Shown piece after piece: positions 7,876-16,463 of a DNA stretch of 61,024 bases (the first letter of the stretch is position 1; every line of letters starts with the position of its first letter). A program made the position numbers and the translations under genes. The stretch comes from Agathobacter sp. (GTDB taxonomy: Bacteria; Bacillota; Clostridia; Lachnospirales; Lachnospiraceae), in the NCBI GenBank assembly GCA_022772675.1, contig JALEZW010000019.1, positions 1 through 61,024 of the forward strand. Reading direction: 5' to 3'. The notes under the pieces are model-generated. The model saw only the letters and a list, made by a program, of their open reading frames with translations. It was not told the DNA's origin and made no database searches.

Positions 7876-9195
7876 ATGAATATAAGAGGACAGTTTTTGA
7901 AATATGTTTCCCAGAATATCTGTGGGATGCTGGGAATTTCCTGCTATATCATTGTGGATACTTTCTTTATTTCGGTAGCAGCAGGTACCGACGGAATCAC
8001 AGTTTTAAATCTGGTTCTGCCGGTTTACAGTTTGATCTTTGCAATCGGATCCATGATTGGAGTGGGATCGGCTACAAGATATGCCATATTAAAAGGACAG
8101 GGGAAGGAAAATGCTGACCGGTATTTTTCCAACGCAGTCTTCTGGATTATTGGAATCAGCATTCCGTTTATCCTGACGGGGATTTTTGCACCGGATAAGG
8201 TGCTTCGTGTAATGGGGGCAGATGCCGGGATTATGGCACTGGGGCAGGATTATACACGTATTTTTCTGTTGTTTACCCCGTTTTTTATGTTGAATTTTGT
8301 ATTTTCGGCTTTTGTGCGAAATGATAAGGCACCGACCCTTGCCATGGTGGGAACTATGACGGGAAGCCTGATGAATGTGATTTTTGATTATATTTTTATG
8401 TTTCCCATGGGCATGGGGCTCAAAGGAGCGGCTCTTGCCACAGCGGCATCCCCCATTGCAAGTATTCTCATTTGCAGTATTCATTTTCTGCAGAAGAAAA
8501 ATACAGTCCGGTTTGTCATGAAAAAACCGGATGCCTGGATGTTAGTGCAATCCTGTCAGCTGGGAGTACCGGCATTTATCGGGGAAATTTCCTCCGGCAT
8601 TACAACCGCATTGTTTAATTTTCTCATTCTTGGTCTGGTGGGAAATGTAGGCGTGGCGGCCTATGGGGTGATTGCCAATTTATCTTTGATTTTTATCTGT
8701 ATCTTTGATGGAATTGCGCAGGGAGCACAGCCCCTGGTGAGCCGGTATTACGGGCAGGGAAAACCGGATGCATGCAGAAAACTGATGAGGCTGGGAATCG
8801 GTACGGCTTTTATTTTCGGTATTCTTATTGTTTTGGGAGTATGGGCATTTACGGATCCGATGATAGCATTATTTAACAGTGAACAATCTTTGGAAATGGC
8901 AGAGTATGCACATACAGGACTGCGCATGTATGTTTTCGGATTTTTGGTTGCCGGCTTTAATATTGTTGGGACCGGGTATCTGAGTGCCACAGGAAATGCA
9001 AAGACATCATTTCTGGCATCCATCAGCAGAGGATTCGTTGCAATTGCGGTATTTTCCATTCTTTTGTCCAGAATATTTGGACTTGAAGGAGTCTGGTGCT
9101 CCTTTGCGGCTTCGGAGGCCGTGACGGCAGTGATTACTGCGTGGGCATTGGGAAGAAACGGGCGGTTCCACGAATGCATGGGGCGGGGGGGCTGA
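7876..9195 (+). CDS. MATE family multidrug/cation antiporter
   Basis: A 439-residue polytopic membrane protein of the usual MATE length, with about 12 hydrophobic segments in two similar halves. Typical landmarks are DTFFISVAAGTDGITVLNLV near the N-terminus, GVGSATRYAILKGQG, FVRNDKAPTLAM and NVIFDYIFMFPMGMGLKGAALAT in the first half, and AQGAQPLVSRYYGQGKPD in the second. MATE proteins export cationic drugs or metabolites in exchange for Na+ or H+. The ribosome binding site before ATG 7876 is weak. The gene ends in a G-rich stretch that forms a hairpin, and an ABC ATPase gene follows after 50 bases. The substrate cannot be told. Confidence 0.9.
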   Translation: MNIRGQFLKYVSQNICGMLGISCYIIVDTFFISVAAGTDGITVLNLVLPVYSLIFAIGSMIGVGSATRYAILKGQGKENADRYFSNAVFWIIGISIPFILTGIFAPDKVLRVMGADAGIMALGQDYTRIFLLFTPFFMLNFVFSAFVRNDKAPTLAMVGTMTGSLMNVIFDYIFMFPMGMGLKGAALATAASPIASILICSIHFLQKKNTVRFVMKKPDAWMLVQSCQLGVPAFIGEISSGITTALFNFLILGLVGNVGVAAYGVIANLSLIFICIFDGIAQGAQPLVSRYYGQGKPDACRKLMRLGIGTAFIFGILIVLGVWAFTDPMIALFNSEQSLEMAEYAHTGLRMYVFGFLVAGFNIVGTGYLSATGNAKTSFLASISRGFVAIAVFSILLSRIFGLEGVWCSFAASEAVTAVITAWALGRNGRFHECMGRGG

Positions 9196-9214
9196 ATAGA
9201 TCAGTTCCCCCCCA
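9179..9214 (-). terminator. G/C-run hairpin at the end of the MATE gene
   Basis: Runs of about seven G and seven C flank CTGAATAGATCAGTT and are followed on the plus strand by nine A. Read on the minus strand this is stem then preceding T-run, so terminator action is not certain in either direction; the structure itself is clear. It lies between MATE and the ABC genes. Confidence 0.3.
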
Positions 9215-9245
9215 AAAAAAAAGGAACAGAGGAAAAGGAGAGGGC

Positions 9246-9878
9246 ATGAGTGCGTTAACGACAGAGAAGCTATGCATCAGAAATGGAAAATTTGAAATCA
9301 GAAACGTGGATCTTTTACTGGAAGAGGGACAGACCGGTGTTTTGACCGGGAAGAGCGGTTCCGGGAAATCAACGCTGATTTATGCCATTGGAGGGGCAAT
9401 TCCACCGGAATCCGGATATATTTATTACGGAGGCAGACAGATGTATGAGGCGGAGCGGGAAATCCGGAAAGAAATGTCCCTTGTCTACGCCCAGCCGAAT
9501 TTTAATACGGAACTGACTCCGAAAATTCTGGGTAAGGAAATACATAAATTTGAGCCGTGGTTTGAAGGGCAGGCTTTTTTGGCGGGAATGGAGCAGCTGG
9601 GGGTAGATTCTGCTATGCGGGTGAAACTTCTGTCGGAGGAACAGCAGCGGAAAATGATGGTTCTTATGGCACTCTGCAGAAAACCAAAGCTTTTGGTCAT
9701 GGATGAGGGAACCACCGGGATGGAGGAAGCATCCAGAATGGAAATATGGGAGATGATCAGGGAATACCGGAAAAACAGGGAGCTTACGATACTTTGTTCC
9801 ACACATCATGAAGAGGAAATTGCGGCAGCAGATCATGTGTGGAATCTGGAGGAAAATACCTGTCACTCTGTTGGGTGA
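9246..9878 (+). CDS. ABC transporter ATP-binding protein
   Basis: A 210-residue single ATPase domain. The start at ATG 9246 has AGGAG 8 bases upstream, whereas the longer frame overlaps the MATE gene. Walker A is TGKSGSGKST (about residues 34-43) and the Q-loop region is VYAQPN. The signature is degenerate (LLSEEQQRK instead of LSGGQ), Walker B is LLVMDEGTTG, and the H-loop is CSTHHEEE. The closest general type is the small ATPase of peptide/bacteriocin-exporting or YtrB-like ABC systems. The next gene, 31 bases downstream, encodes a membrane protein that is probably its partner. The weak signature suggests a relaxed or regulatory ATPase. Confidence 0.8.
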   Translation: MSALTTEKLCIRNGKFEIRNVDLLLEEGQTGVLTGKSGSGKSTLIYAIGGAIPPESGYIYYGGRQMYEAEREIRKEMSLVYAQPNFNTELTPKILGKEIHKFEPWFEGQAFLAGMEQLGVDSAMRVKLLSEEQQRKMMVLMALCRKPKLLVMDEGTTGMEEASRMEIWEMIREYRKNRELTILCSTHHEEEIAAADHVWNLEENTCHSVG

Positions 9879-9909
9879 CAGAGACAAAAGCGTTGCGAGG
9901 TGAGTTTTT

Positions 9910-11415
9910 ATGAAACAGTTTTATCGAATTGCAGGCTGCATTGATGGGAAACCGGTTCGGCTTTTGGCATCCATCGGACTCTCCTTTACCGTCATGCTGT
10001 TTATTAATGGATTTATTGGAAGCATGGGAGGATTTCCGGTTTTTTTAGCATTTGGACTGGTGTTTTTTCTGCTTCGCACGCTGGTGAGCGATGGAAACCG
10101 GATTACCCATCAGCTTGCCATGACCAGCAGGCAGGAAGTGGGGCACCTGCTGTTTGATTACAGTGCTGCGTTTCTTGTACTTTGGGGCATGCTGCGTGCC
10201 ATTCTTTTGGTTTCCCGTGTGACGGGCTGGGGAAATATTAAGGGTGCTACCCTCGTGGAATATCTGAGGGAACTTCTGGAGACCTCCCTTCTGGAAAAAT
10301 GGGCCTATCTGGCTGCGGGAATCGTGATGTTTGCGTTTGTTCTGTCCCTTTTTCCGCTGCTGGTGATCCGCGAAAGCGGCCGCTGGCTTCGTTATGCCCT
10401 GATTGATGGAGGAACTTTTGCACTGCTTAGTCTGGGAATCAATGGAATCTGCAGGCAGAATTTTGAATGGGATACAAAGACGCGGGCCACCTGCCTCATT
10501 GACCATCTTCTCCGGTGTGGAAGGATGGAGTACTGGCAGGAAATGGCCAGTATCCTGCTGTTACTTTTACTTACGGTGGGGATTGGTGTTTTTGTCTTTT
10601 TTTATGCATCATCTGTCTATGGACCAAAACCCGGATTTATAGCTGAGGAGAAGAAAAAAGGCATCTGCAGCACAGGAAAGAAAAAAATGATAGGGGCGGC
10701 AGCCTTTTTATGCAGTGTGGCGGCGGCAGTTATCGTGGCAGCTGTTGTGCTATTTATGCCGGCAGAGAGCACAGGGCAGTATACAAAGGTGGCTGAGTTT
10801 CTGACGAAGGATACCCATATAGCACCAATCGAATATGGCGGAACCGTCTATGTTCCGGTGGCTGAGGATAAAAAGCTGGATGAAACCGGCATCGCCAGGG
10901 GATATCTTGCAGAGAAAAAGGAAACCTGTGACAGTCGTTTTTACCGGATGGCAGTGGCTAATCTTTTATACACAGATGAAACAAATAAGACGGATTTGAT
11001 TCAGATGAGTGGAAGAGATGAAGGAACCTATGCACCGGCCTCCCAGGTGGAGAAAAGCCGTGCATGGGAAAGGGATACCGTGTTTCTGGTGTGGGATGAG
11101 GACTGGGAAGCAGAATCGGCATACACCCATGAAACCACCGGATATACCGCATGCAACAAGGATTTCATCCGGGGATTACGAGCCCAGTTTAAGGAGGTGA
11201 CCTACCGGGCTTCCGATTTTTCAGACTATGATGCCTATTTCACCATCCGGGGTTATCAGAATATGGATCAGGTGCTGGAAGAAAATCCGGTTTCCGGAGA
11301 CTGGGCAGGCTGTATTCTGGTAAAGAACAATAAATTCTACTTCGGAAATTATGAAAACCAGATAACGGGAATCTCCTTACAGCAGCTTAAGGATGTTCTT
11401 GGGGGAAATTCCTGA
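9910..11415 (+). CDS. Membrane partner of the ABC ATPase, with a C-terminal extracellular domain
   Basis: A 501-residue protein that I cannot place in a named family. Residues 1-235 contain about six hydrophobic segments (for example LLASIGLSFTVMLFINGFIG and AFGLVFFLLRTLV). A seventh strong segment at about 258-283 (GAAAFLCSVAAAVIVAAVVLFM) is followed by a 210-residue soluble domain rich in charged and aromatic residues. By the positive-inside rule the basic loop EEKKKGICSTGKKK before that segment is cytoplasmic, so the soluble part lies outside. It is preceded by GCGAGGTGAG and follows the ABC ATPase in the same direction, so it most likely forms a transporter or bacteriocin-immunity-type complex with it. 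No permease signature was recognised. Confidence 0.6.
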   Translation: MKQFYRIAGCIDGKPVRLLASIGLSFTVMLFINGFIGSMGGFPVFLAFGLVFFLLRTLVSDGNRITHQLAMTSRQEVGHLLFDYSAAFLVLWGMLRAILLVSRVTGWGNIKGATLVEYLRELLETSLLEKWAYLAAGIVMFAFVLSLFPLLVIRESGRWLRYALIDGGTFALLSLGINGICRQNFEWDTKTRATCLIDHLLRCGRMEYWQEMASILLLLLLTVGIGVFVFFYASSVYGPKPGFIAEEKKKGICSTGKKKMIGAAAFLCSVAAAVIVAAVVLFMPAESTGQYTKVAEFLTKDTHIAPIEYGGTVYVPVAEDKKLDETGIARGYLAEKKETCDSRFYRMAVANLLYTDETNKTDLIQMSGRDEGTYAPASQVEKSRAWERDTVFLVWDEDWEAESAYTHETTGYTACNKDFIRGLRAQFKEVTYRASDFSDYDAYFTIRGYQNMDQVLEENPVSGDWAGCILVKNNKFYFGNYENQITGISLQQLKDVLGGNS

Positions 11416-11434
11416 CGAAAAAAAGGAAATTGCC

Positions 11435-11470
11435 AATAGATACAGAATAATAAGAATAGAGGTATCTATT
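11435..11470. promoter_or_regulatory. AATAGATAC/GTATCTATT inverted repeat before dgt
   Basis: Perfect 9-bp arms separated by 18 bases, in the gap before the dGTPase gene. It could be an operator or an RNA hairpin; no regulator is suggested by the context. Confidence 0.3.
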
Positions 11471-11549
11471 CAGCACACTGGAATGGGTACGAACAGACAA
11501 GAGGTTCTTAGGTTATGACTGTGAATTAAATACGAAAAAGAGGATGAAT

Positions 11550-12563
11550 ATGACAATTCGGGAACAGATGGAACAGATGGAGGCAGAGACGCTGAGCCCA
11601 TATGCGTGTCTGTCCGTACAGTCAAAGGGAAGGGAAAAGGAAGAGCCCCAGTGCGATATCCGGCCGGTTTTCCAGAGAGACCGTGACAGGATTCTCCACA
11701 GCAAATCTTTTCGTCGCTTAAAATGTAAAACACAGGTGTTTCTGACACCCATGGGAGACCACTACCGGACACGGATGACCCATACTCTGGAGGTATCCCA
11801 GAATGCCAGAACCATTGCAAAGGCCCTCAGGCTGAATGAGGATCTGGTGGAGGCTATTGCCCTCGGCCATGATCTGGGCCATACGCCCTTTGGCCATGCA
11901 GGGGAATTCCTTTTGAATCAGGTGTATTCCGGCGGCTTTCACCACAATGAGCAGAGTGTCAGGATTGTGGAAAAACTGGAAAAGGACGGGGAGGGACTGA
12001 ACCTTACCTGGGAGGTGAGGGATGGAATTTTAAATCATCAGACCAAGACAACTCCCCATACCCTGGAGGGAAAAATCGTTCGCCTTTCCGATAAGATTGC
12101 CTATGTCAATTCCGATATAGATGATGCAATCCGGGCCATGATACTGGATGAGGAGGATATTCCCCTGGAACTGAGAAAGACCCTTGGGTTTTCCACCAGG
12201 GAGAGGCTGAATCATCTGATTCACGACATTATCAGTAACAGCATGGGGAAAGATGACATTATCATGTCGGCTGAAACCTCAGAGGCCCTCCGGGATTTAC
12301 GGATTTTTATGTTTGAGCATGTGTATCGGAATCCTGTTGCAAAAGGCGAGGAAGTGAAAGCCAAGGCAATGTTGGAGCAGATGTACTATTTTTATATGGA
12401 TCATATCGGACAGCTGCCGGCAAAACTTCTTAAGATGTTAGATGAGGGCGAAGATAAAGGGCGGATTGTCTGCGATTACATATCCGGCATGACCGACCAG
12501 TACGCCATCACAAAATTTAAGGAAAACTTCATGCCCCAGGCCTGGCAGGTTGACGGCTATTGA
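11550..12563 (+). CDS. dgt: Deoxyguanosinetriphosphate triphosphohydrolase (dGTPase-like)
   Basis: A 337-residue HD-domain enzyme that hydrolyses dGTP (and in relatives other dNTPs) to the nucleoside and triphosphate, which keeps dNTP pools balanced. ATG 11550 is chosen because AAAGAGG sits 6 bases ahead; ATG 11544 would touch it. Seen in sequence: FQRDRDRILHSKSFRRLKCKTQVF, GDHYRTRMTHTLEV with a metal-binding His, and the HD pair H107-D108 in LGHDLGHTPFGH, then a later Asp in LSDKIAYVNSD. These are the standard landmarks of the short (about 340-residue) Firmicutes form. The gene precedes dnaG and rpoD, an order common in Lachnospiraceae. The stop codon lies inside a short palindromic repeat. 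Confidence 0.92.
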   Translation: MTIREQMEQMEAETLSPYACLSVQSKGREKEEPQCDIRPVFQRDRDRILHSKSFRRLKCKTQVFLTPMGDHYRTRMTHTLEVSQNARTIAKALRLNEDLVEAIALGHDLGHTPFGHAGEFLLNQVYSGGFHHNEQSVRIVEKLEKDGEGLNLTWEVRDGILNHQTKTTPHTLEGKIVRLSDKIAYVNSDIDDAIRAMILDEEDIPLELRKTLGFSTRERLNHLIHDIISNSMGKDDIIMSAETSEALRDLRIFMFEHVYRNPVAKGEEVKAKAMLEQMYYFYMDHIGQLPAKLLKMLDEGEDKGRIVCDYISGMTDQYAITKFKENFMPQAWQVDGY

Positions 12564-12584
12564 AATGCATCTTTGATGCATTTC
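12562..12584. repeat. REP-like 23-bp palindrome, copy 1
   Basis: Perfect 10-bp arms (left arm GAAATGCATC) around a TTT loop, overlapping the stop codon of dgt. The same 23 bases plus neighbouring bases recur at 16166-16188 inside trmK. The hairpin may also act as a weak transcript-end structure between dgt and dnaG. Confidence 0.75.
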
Positions 12585-12625
12585 CTACGTACATCGCATC
12601 GCGAAGAATGAAAGGAGGTACCAGG

Positions 12626-14404
12626 TTGCCGTACTATTCAGATGAACTAATCGAGGAGGTTCGCTCCCGCAATGACATCGTGGATGTTATCGGCGGCTAT
12701 GTGAGCCTTCAGAAAAAAGGAAGCACATACTTTGGTCTGTGCCCATTTCATAATGAAAAGACAGCCTCCTTTTCCGTATCTCCGGGCAAGCAGATGTATT
12801 ACTGCTTCGGATGTGGAGCAGGGGGGAATGTCTTTACTTTTCTGATGCAGTATGAAAATTATACCTTTGCAGAGGCTATGGAGGCACTGGCGGACAGGGC
12901 AGGCATTGAACTGCCGAAGCAGGAGATGACCAGTGAGCAGAAGCGGGAAGCGGACAAGCGTACTGTTTTACTTGCGATTAATAAAGAGGCAGCGAAATAT
13001 TATTACCGGCTTTTAAGAAGTCCCCGTGGACAGCATGCCTATGAATATTTTAAAAAGAGGGAACTGTCGGATGAAACCATGCAGAAATTCGGGCTGGGCT
13101 ATTCGGACCAGTACAGTGACGATCTCTACCGGTATTTACGGAAACTCGGATACGAGGATGAGATTTTAAAGGAATCCGGGCTGGTGGGAATTGATGAGCG
13201 GCGGGGAGGGCATGATAAGTTCTGGAACCGCGCCATGTTTCCCATAATGGATATCCATAACCGTGTAATCGGTTTCGGCGGCCGCGTCATGGGAGACGGA
13301 GAACCCAAATACTTAAATTCCCCGGAGACAAAAATTTTTGATAAGAGCCGGAATCTCTATGGCCTTAATATTGCAAGAACCACGAGAAAACCGCAGCTTT
13401 TGCTCTGTGAGGGTTACATGGATGTAATTGCCCTGCATCAGGCAGGGTTTGACAATGCGGTGGCGTCTCTTGGGACATCCCTTACCAGTGGACATGCCAG
13501 CCTGTTAAAACGATATACCAAAGAGGTCTACCTTACTTACGACAGTGACGGGGCGGGAGTAAAGGCAGCACTTCGTGCAATACCGATTTTAAAAGAGGTG
13601 GGGATTACCACAAAGGTCATCAATATGCAGCCCTATAAGGATCCGGATGAATTTATCAAAGCCCTTGGGGCAGAGGAATACCAGAAGCGGATAGATGAGG
13701 CCGAAAACAGTTTTCTGTTTGAAATCCGTATGCTGGAGCGGCAGTTTGATATGAATGATCCGGAATCGAAAACAGCGTTTTATAATGAGACGGCCAAACG
13801 CCTTTTAGCATTTCCGGAGGAACTGGAACGGAATAATTACATAGAGGCGGTTGCAGAAAAATATCATATTGGATTTCAGGACTTAAGAAAGCTGGTAAAC
13901 AGACTGGCACTGGAGGGAGAAGTGACAAGACCGGCCCCTCTTAAAAGTGGAATCCATGAGAAAAAGAAAAAAGAAGATGGAATGAAGCAGTCCCAGAAGC
14001 TGCTTCTGACCTGGCTCATTGAGGATACCCGGGTTTTCAAAGCCATCGAAGGTCTGGTGGGAGCAGATGATTTTACCGAGGAGCTTTATCATAAGGCGGC
14101 ACAGGAGCTGTTCTTGCAGTATGAAACAGAGGGTGCGGTAAATCCTGCGAAGATCATCAGCCTTTTTCCGGAGGAAGAGGATCAGAAAGAGATTGCGGGG
14201 CTGTTCAGCGCACGAATCCATGAAGTGGAGACGAAGAAGGATCTGGAAAAAGTACTGAAGGAAACGATTATCCGTGTGAAACAAAACAGCATTGATTTTC
14301 GAAGTAAAAATTCAGACCCCAATGACCTGAAAGCTGTCATGCAGCTGATTGAGGACAAGCGGACACTGGAGAAACTGGAGCAATTGCATATTTCCTTTGA
14401 TTAA
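12626..14404 (+). CDS. dnaG: DNA primase
   Basis: A 592-residue primase that makes RNA primers at the replication fork. Start TTG 12626 is chosen because AAAGGAGG lies 7 bases upstream; the longer frame only adds residues encoded by the palindrome. Residues 1-100 are the CHC2 zinc finger: C39, H42, C60 and C63 in LCPFHNEK...[11 protein letters not shown]. The catalytic core includes [19 protein letters not shown] and the TOPRIM domain starting at [14 protein letters not shown] with the later DSDGAG acid cluster. The remaining C-terminal 180 residues are the helicase-binding domain. It is followed within 37 bases by rpoD, the macromolecular-synthesis arrangement. Confidence 0.96.
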   Translation: MPYYSDELIEEVRSRNDIVDVIGGYVSLQKKGSTYFGLCPFHNEKTASFSVSPGKQMYYCFGCGAGGNVFTFLMQYENYTFAEAMEALADRAGIELPKQEMTSEQKREADKRTVLLAINKEAAKYYYRLLRSPRGQHAYEYFKKRELSDETMQKFGLGYSDQYSDDLYRYLRKLGYEDEILKESGLVGIDERRGGHDKFWNRAMFPIMDIHNRVIGFGGRVMGDGEPKYLNSPETKIFDKSRNLYGLNIARTTRKPQLLLCEGYMDVIALHQAGFDNAVASLGTSLTSGHASLLKRYTKEVYLTYDSDGAGVKAALRAIPILKEVGITTKVINMQPYKDPDEFIKALGAEEYQKRIDEAENSFLFEIRMLERQFDMNDPESKTAFYNETAKRLLAFPEELERNNYIEAVAEKYHIGFQDLRKLVNRLALEGEVTRPAPLKSGIHEKKKKEDGMKQSQKLLLTWLIEDTRVFKAIEGLVGADDFTEELYHKAAQELFLQYETEGAVNPAKIISLFPEEEDQKEIAGLFSARIHEVETKKDLEKVLKETIIRVKQNSIDFRSKNSDPNDLKAVMQLIEDKRTLEKLEQLHISFD

Positions 14405-14441
14405 GGACAAAATAGAGAGTAACCTGAGAGGACGAGGCGAC

Positions 14442-15701
14442 ATGGCAAAGAAAAAAGAAGAAGATGCAGCAGTAGAGACGGAAGAAATGAAGGCAAAATT
14501 TCAGCAGAAGCTGAAGGAACTGCTGGAACTTGGAAAAAAGAAAAGGAATATCTTAGAGTATCAGGAAATCAGTGATTTCTTTAAGGATATGAATTTAGAT
14601 GCTGAGCAGATGGAGGATGTGCTGGATTTTCTGGAGCAGAACAGTGTGGATGTGCTTCGCATCAGCAATGATGAAGATGATGACAATGATATCATTTTTG
14701 ATGAAGAGGATGAGGTGGAAGTCGAGCAGATTGACCTTTCCGTGCCGGACGGCGTCAGTGTGGAAGATCCTGTCCGCATGTATTTAAAGGAAATCGGAAA
14801 GGTTCCGCTGCTCTCAGCAGATGAAGAGATTGAGCTTGCCAGAAAAATGGAGGCCGGAAATGTTGCTGCAGAGAAAATCAAGCTGCTTAAGGAACGGATT
14901 GAGGGCACAGCCGATGAGGCGGAAAAAGAGGAAATCCGTGGGGAAATCAGGGAACTTCAGCAGCAGGTGGACCAGGGAAATGCTGCAAAAAAGAGGCTGG
15001 CGGAGGCAAATCTGCGTCTGGTGGTCAGCATTGCAAAGCGGTATGTGGGGCGCGGTATGCTGTTTCTTGACTTGATCCAGGAGGGAAATCTGGGTCTGAT
15101 CAAGGCTGTGGAAAAGTTTGATTACCGAAAGGGATATAAATTTTCCACCTATGCAACCTGGTGGATTCGTCAGGCCATTACCCGTGCCATTGCCGATCAG
15201 GCGAGAACCATCCGGATTCCGGTGCATATGGTAGAGACCATTAACAAGCTGGTAAGGGTCAGCAGACAGCTGTTGCAGGAACTTGGGCGGGAACCTACTC
15301 CGGAGGAAATTTCAGAAGAAATGAAAATACCGGTGGAACGTGTGCGTGAAATTTTAAAGATTTCCCAGGAACCGGTATCTCTGGAAACACCCATTGGTGA
15401 GGAGGAGGACTCCCATCTGGGCGACTTTATAAAGGATGACAATGTACCGGTACCGGCAGAGGCAGCGACCTTTACCCTGCTCAGGGAACAGCTGGAGGAC
15501 GTTTTAAGCACTCTGACGGAGCGGGAGCAGAAAGTATTAAAGCTTCGTTTTGGACTGGAGGACGGCAGGGCAAGAACACTGGAGGAAGTGGGAAAGGAAT
15601 TTAAAGTTACCCGTGAGCGAATCCGGCAGATTGAGGCAAAAGCCCTGAGAAAACTCAGGCATCCCAGCCGCAGCAGAAAACTAAAGGATTATCTGGAGTA
15701 A
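14442..15701 (+). CDS. rpoD: Primary sigma factor RpoD/SigA
   Basis: A 419-residue major sigma factor. Start ATG 14442 follows GACGAGG; the longer frame overlaps dnaG. The N-terminal region 1.1 is short and acidic ([16 protein letters not shown]). Region 1.2 begins at [15 protein letters not shown]. Region 2 contains [35 protein letters not shown] and the -10 reading helix [16 protein letters not shown]. Region 3 follows, and region 4 ends with the helix-turn-helix [20 protein letters not shown] that reads the -35 box. All parts have normal size. The box-controlled promoters at 18-59 kb in this window lack a -35 element and would need an activator to recruit this factor. Confidence 0.96.
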   Translation: MAKKKEEDAAVETEEMKAKFQQKLKELLELGKKKRNILEYQEISDFFKDMNLDAEQMEDVLDFLEQNSVDVLRISNDEDDDNDIIFDEEDEVEVEQIDLSVPDGVSVEDPVRMYLKEIGKVPLLSADEEIELARKMEAGNVAAEKIKLLKERIEGTADEAEKEEIRGEIRELQQQVDQGNAAKKRLAEANLRLVVSIAKRYVGRGMLFLDLIQEGNLGLIKAVEKFDYRKGYKFSTYATWWIRQAITRAIADQARTIRIPVHMVETINKLVRVSRQLLQELGREPTPEEISEEMKIPVERVREILKISQEPVSLETPIGEEEDSHLGDFIKDDNVPVPAEAATFTLLREQLEDVLSTLTEREQKVLKLRFGLEDGRARTLEEVGKEFKVTRERIRQIEAKALRKLRHPSRSRKLKDYLE

Positions 15702-15704
15702 AAG

Positions 15705-16463
15705 ATGATTAAATTATCGAAACGAATGAGAATGGTGGCTTCTATGGTGACAGCAGAGGGGATTCTTGCGGATGTGGGGACGGATCATGCCTATGTGCCG
15801 ATTGCGCTTATGCAGGAGGGGAAAATTAAGGGTGCCATTGCGATGGATATCAATGAGGGACCTCTTGCCCGGGCAAAGGAGCATATCGCAGCGGCCGGTC
15901 TGGAAAGCTGCATACAGACAAGACTCTCTGATGGTGTTTCTGAACTTACCCCCGGGGAGGCAGATTCGGTTCTGATAGCGGGAATGGGCGGAGAACTGGT
16001 GATACACATCCTCTCGGAAGGGCAGGATGTGTGCACCCGTGCCCGGGAGCTGATTTTACAGCCTCAGTCCGAGATTTATAAGGTGCGGGAATATTTGCGG
16101 GAAAACAGGTATCAGATCGTGGATGAGGACATGGTTCAGGAGGAGGGTAAATATTATTTATCTATGAAATGCATCTTTGATGCATTTCCTGCGCCTGTGC
16201 CCATGCCTTCCCCGGAGGGAAACTTTCATGGCATTGGCTTCCCAAAGTCTCTTGAGGATATGTACGGTCCCGTATTACTGAAAAAGGCCCACCCGGTTCT
16301 GAAGGATTTTCTGGCCCGTCAGCACACCCGGCTGACACAGATTTTAAAGGAACTTGGCAGTCAGCCGGAATCGGAAAAAATCAGGAGACGAATATCGGAA
16401 ATTAAGGAAAAGCTTATACAAAACGAGGAAGCATTTCATATATTGGAGGGGAATAAAAAGTGA
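15705..16463 (+). CDS. trmK: tRNA (adenine-22-N1)-methyltransferase
   Basis: A 252-residue SAM-dependent methyltransferase. Seen: LSKRMRMVASMV at the start, the SAM motif ILADVGTDHAYVPIAL (about residues 20-35), GAIAMDINEGPLARAKEH for the ribose-binding acid, and LIAGMGGELV. These match TrmK (COG2384), which makes m1A22 in tRNA and normally follows rpoD in Firmicutes. It starts 3 bases after rpoD stops. About residues 154-170 (MKCIFDAFP and following) have no counterpart in the usual sequence; they are encoded by copy 2 of a palindromic repeat, inserted in frame between the catalytic domain and the C-terminal coiled coil. The reading frame stays intact, so the enzyme is probably functional. 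Confidence 0.9.
   Translation: MIKLSKRMRMVASMVTAEGILADVGTDHAYVPIALMQEGKIKGAIAMDINEGPLARAKEHIAAAGLESCIQTRLSDGVSELTPGEADSVLIAGMGGELVIHILSEGQDVCTRARELILQPQSEIYKVREYLRENRYQIVDEDMVQEEGKYYLSMKCIFDAFPAPVPMPSPEGNFHGIGFPKSLEDMYGPVLLKKAHPVLKDFLARQHTRLTQILKELGSQPESEKIRRRISEIKEKLIQNEEAFHILEGNKK
16166..16188. repeat. REP-like 23-bp palindrome, copy 2, inside trmK
   Basis: Identical to the palindrome at 12562-12584 (10-bp arms and TTT loop), together with flanking T and CCT. It encodes KCIFDAF in the trmK frame. A short mobile palindrome that kept the frame is the simplest explanation. Confidence 0.75.
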
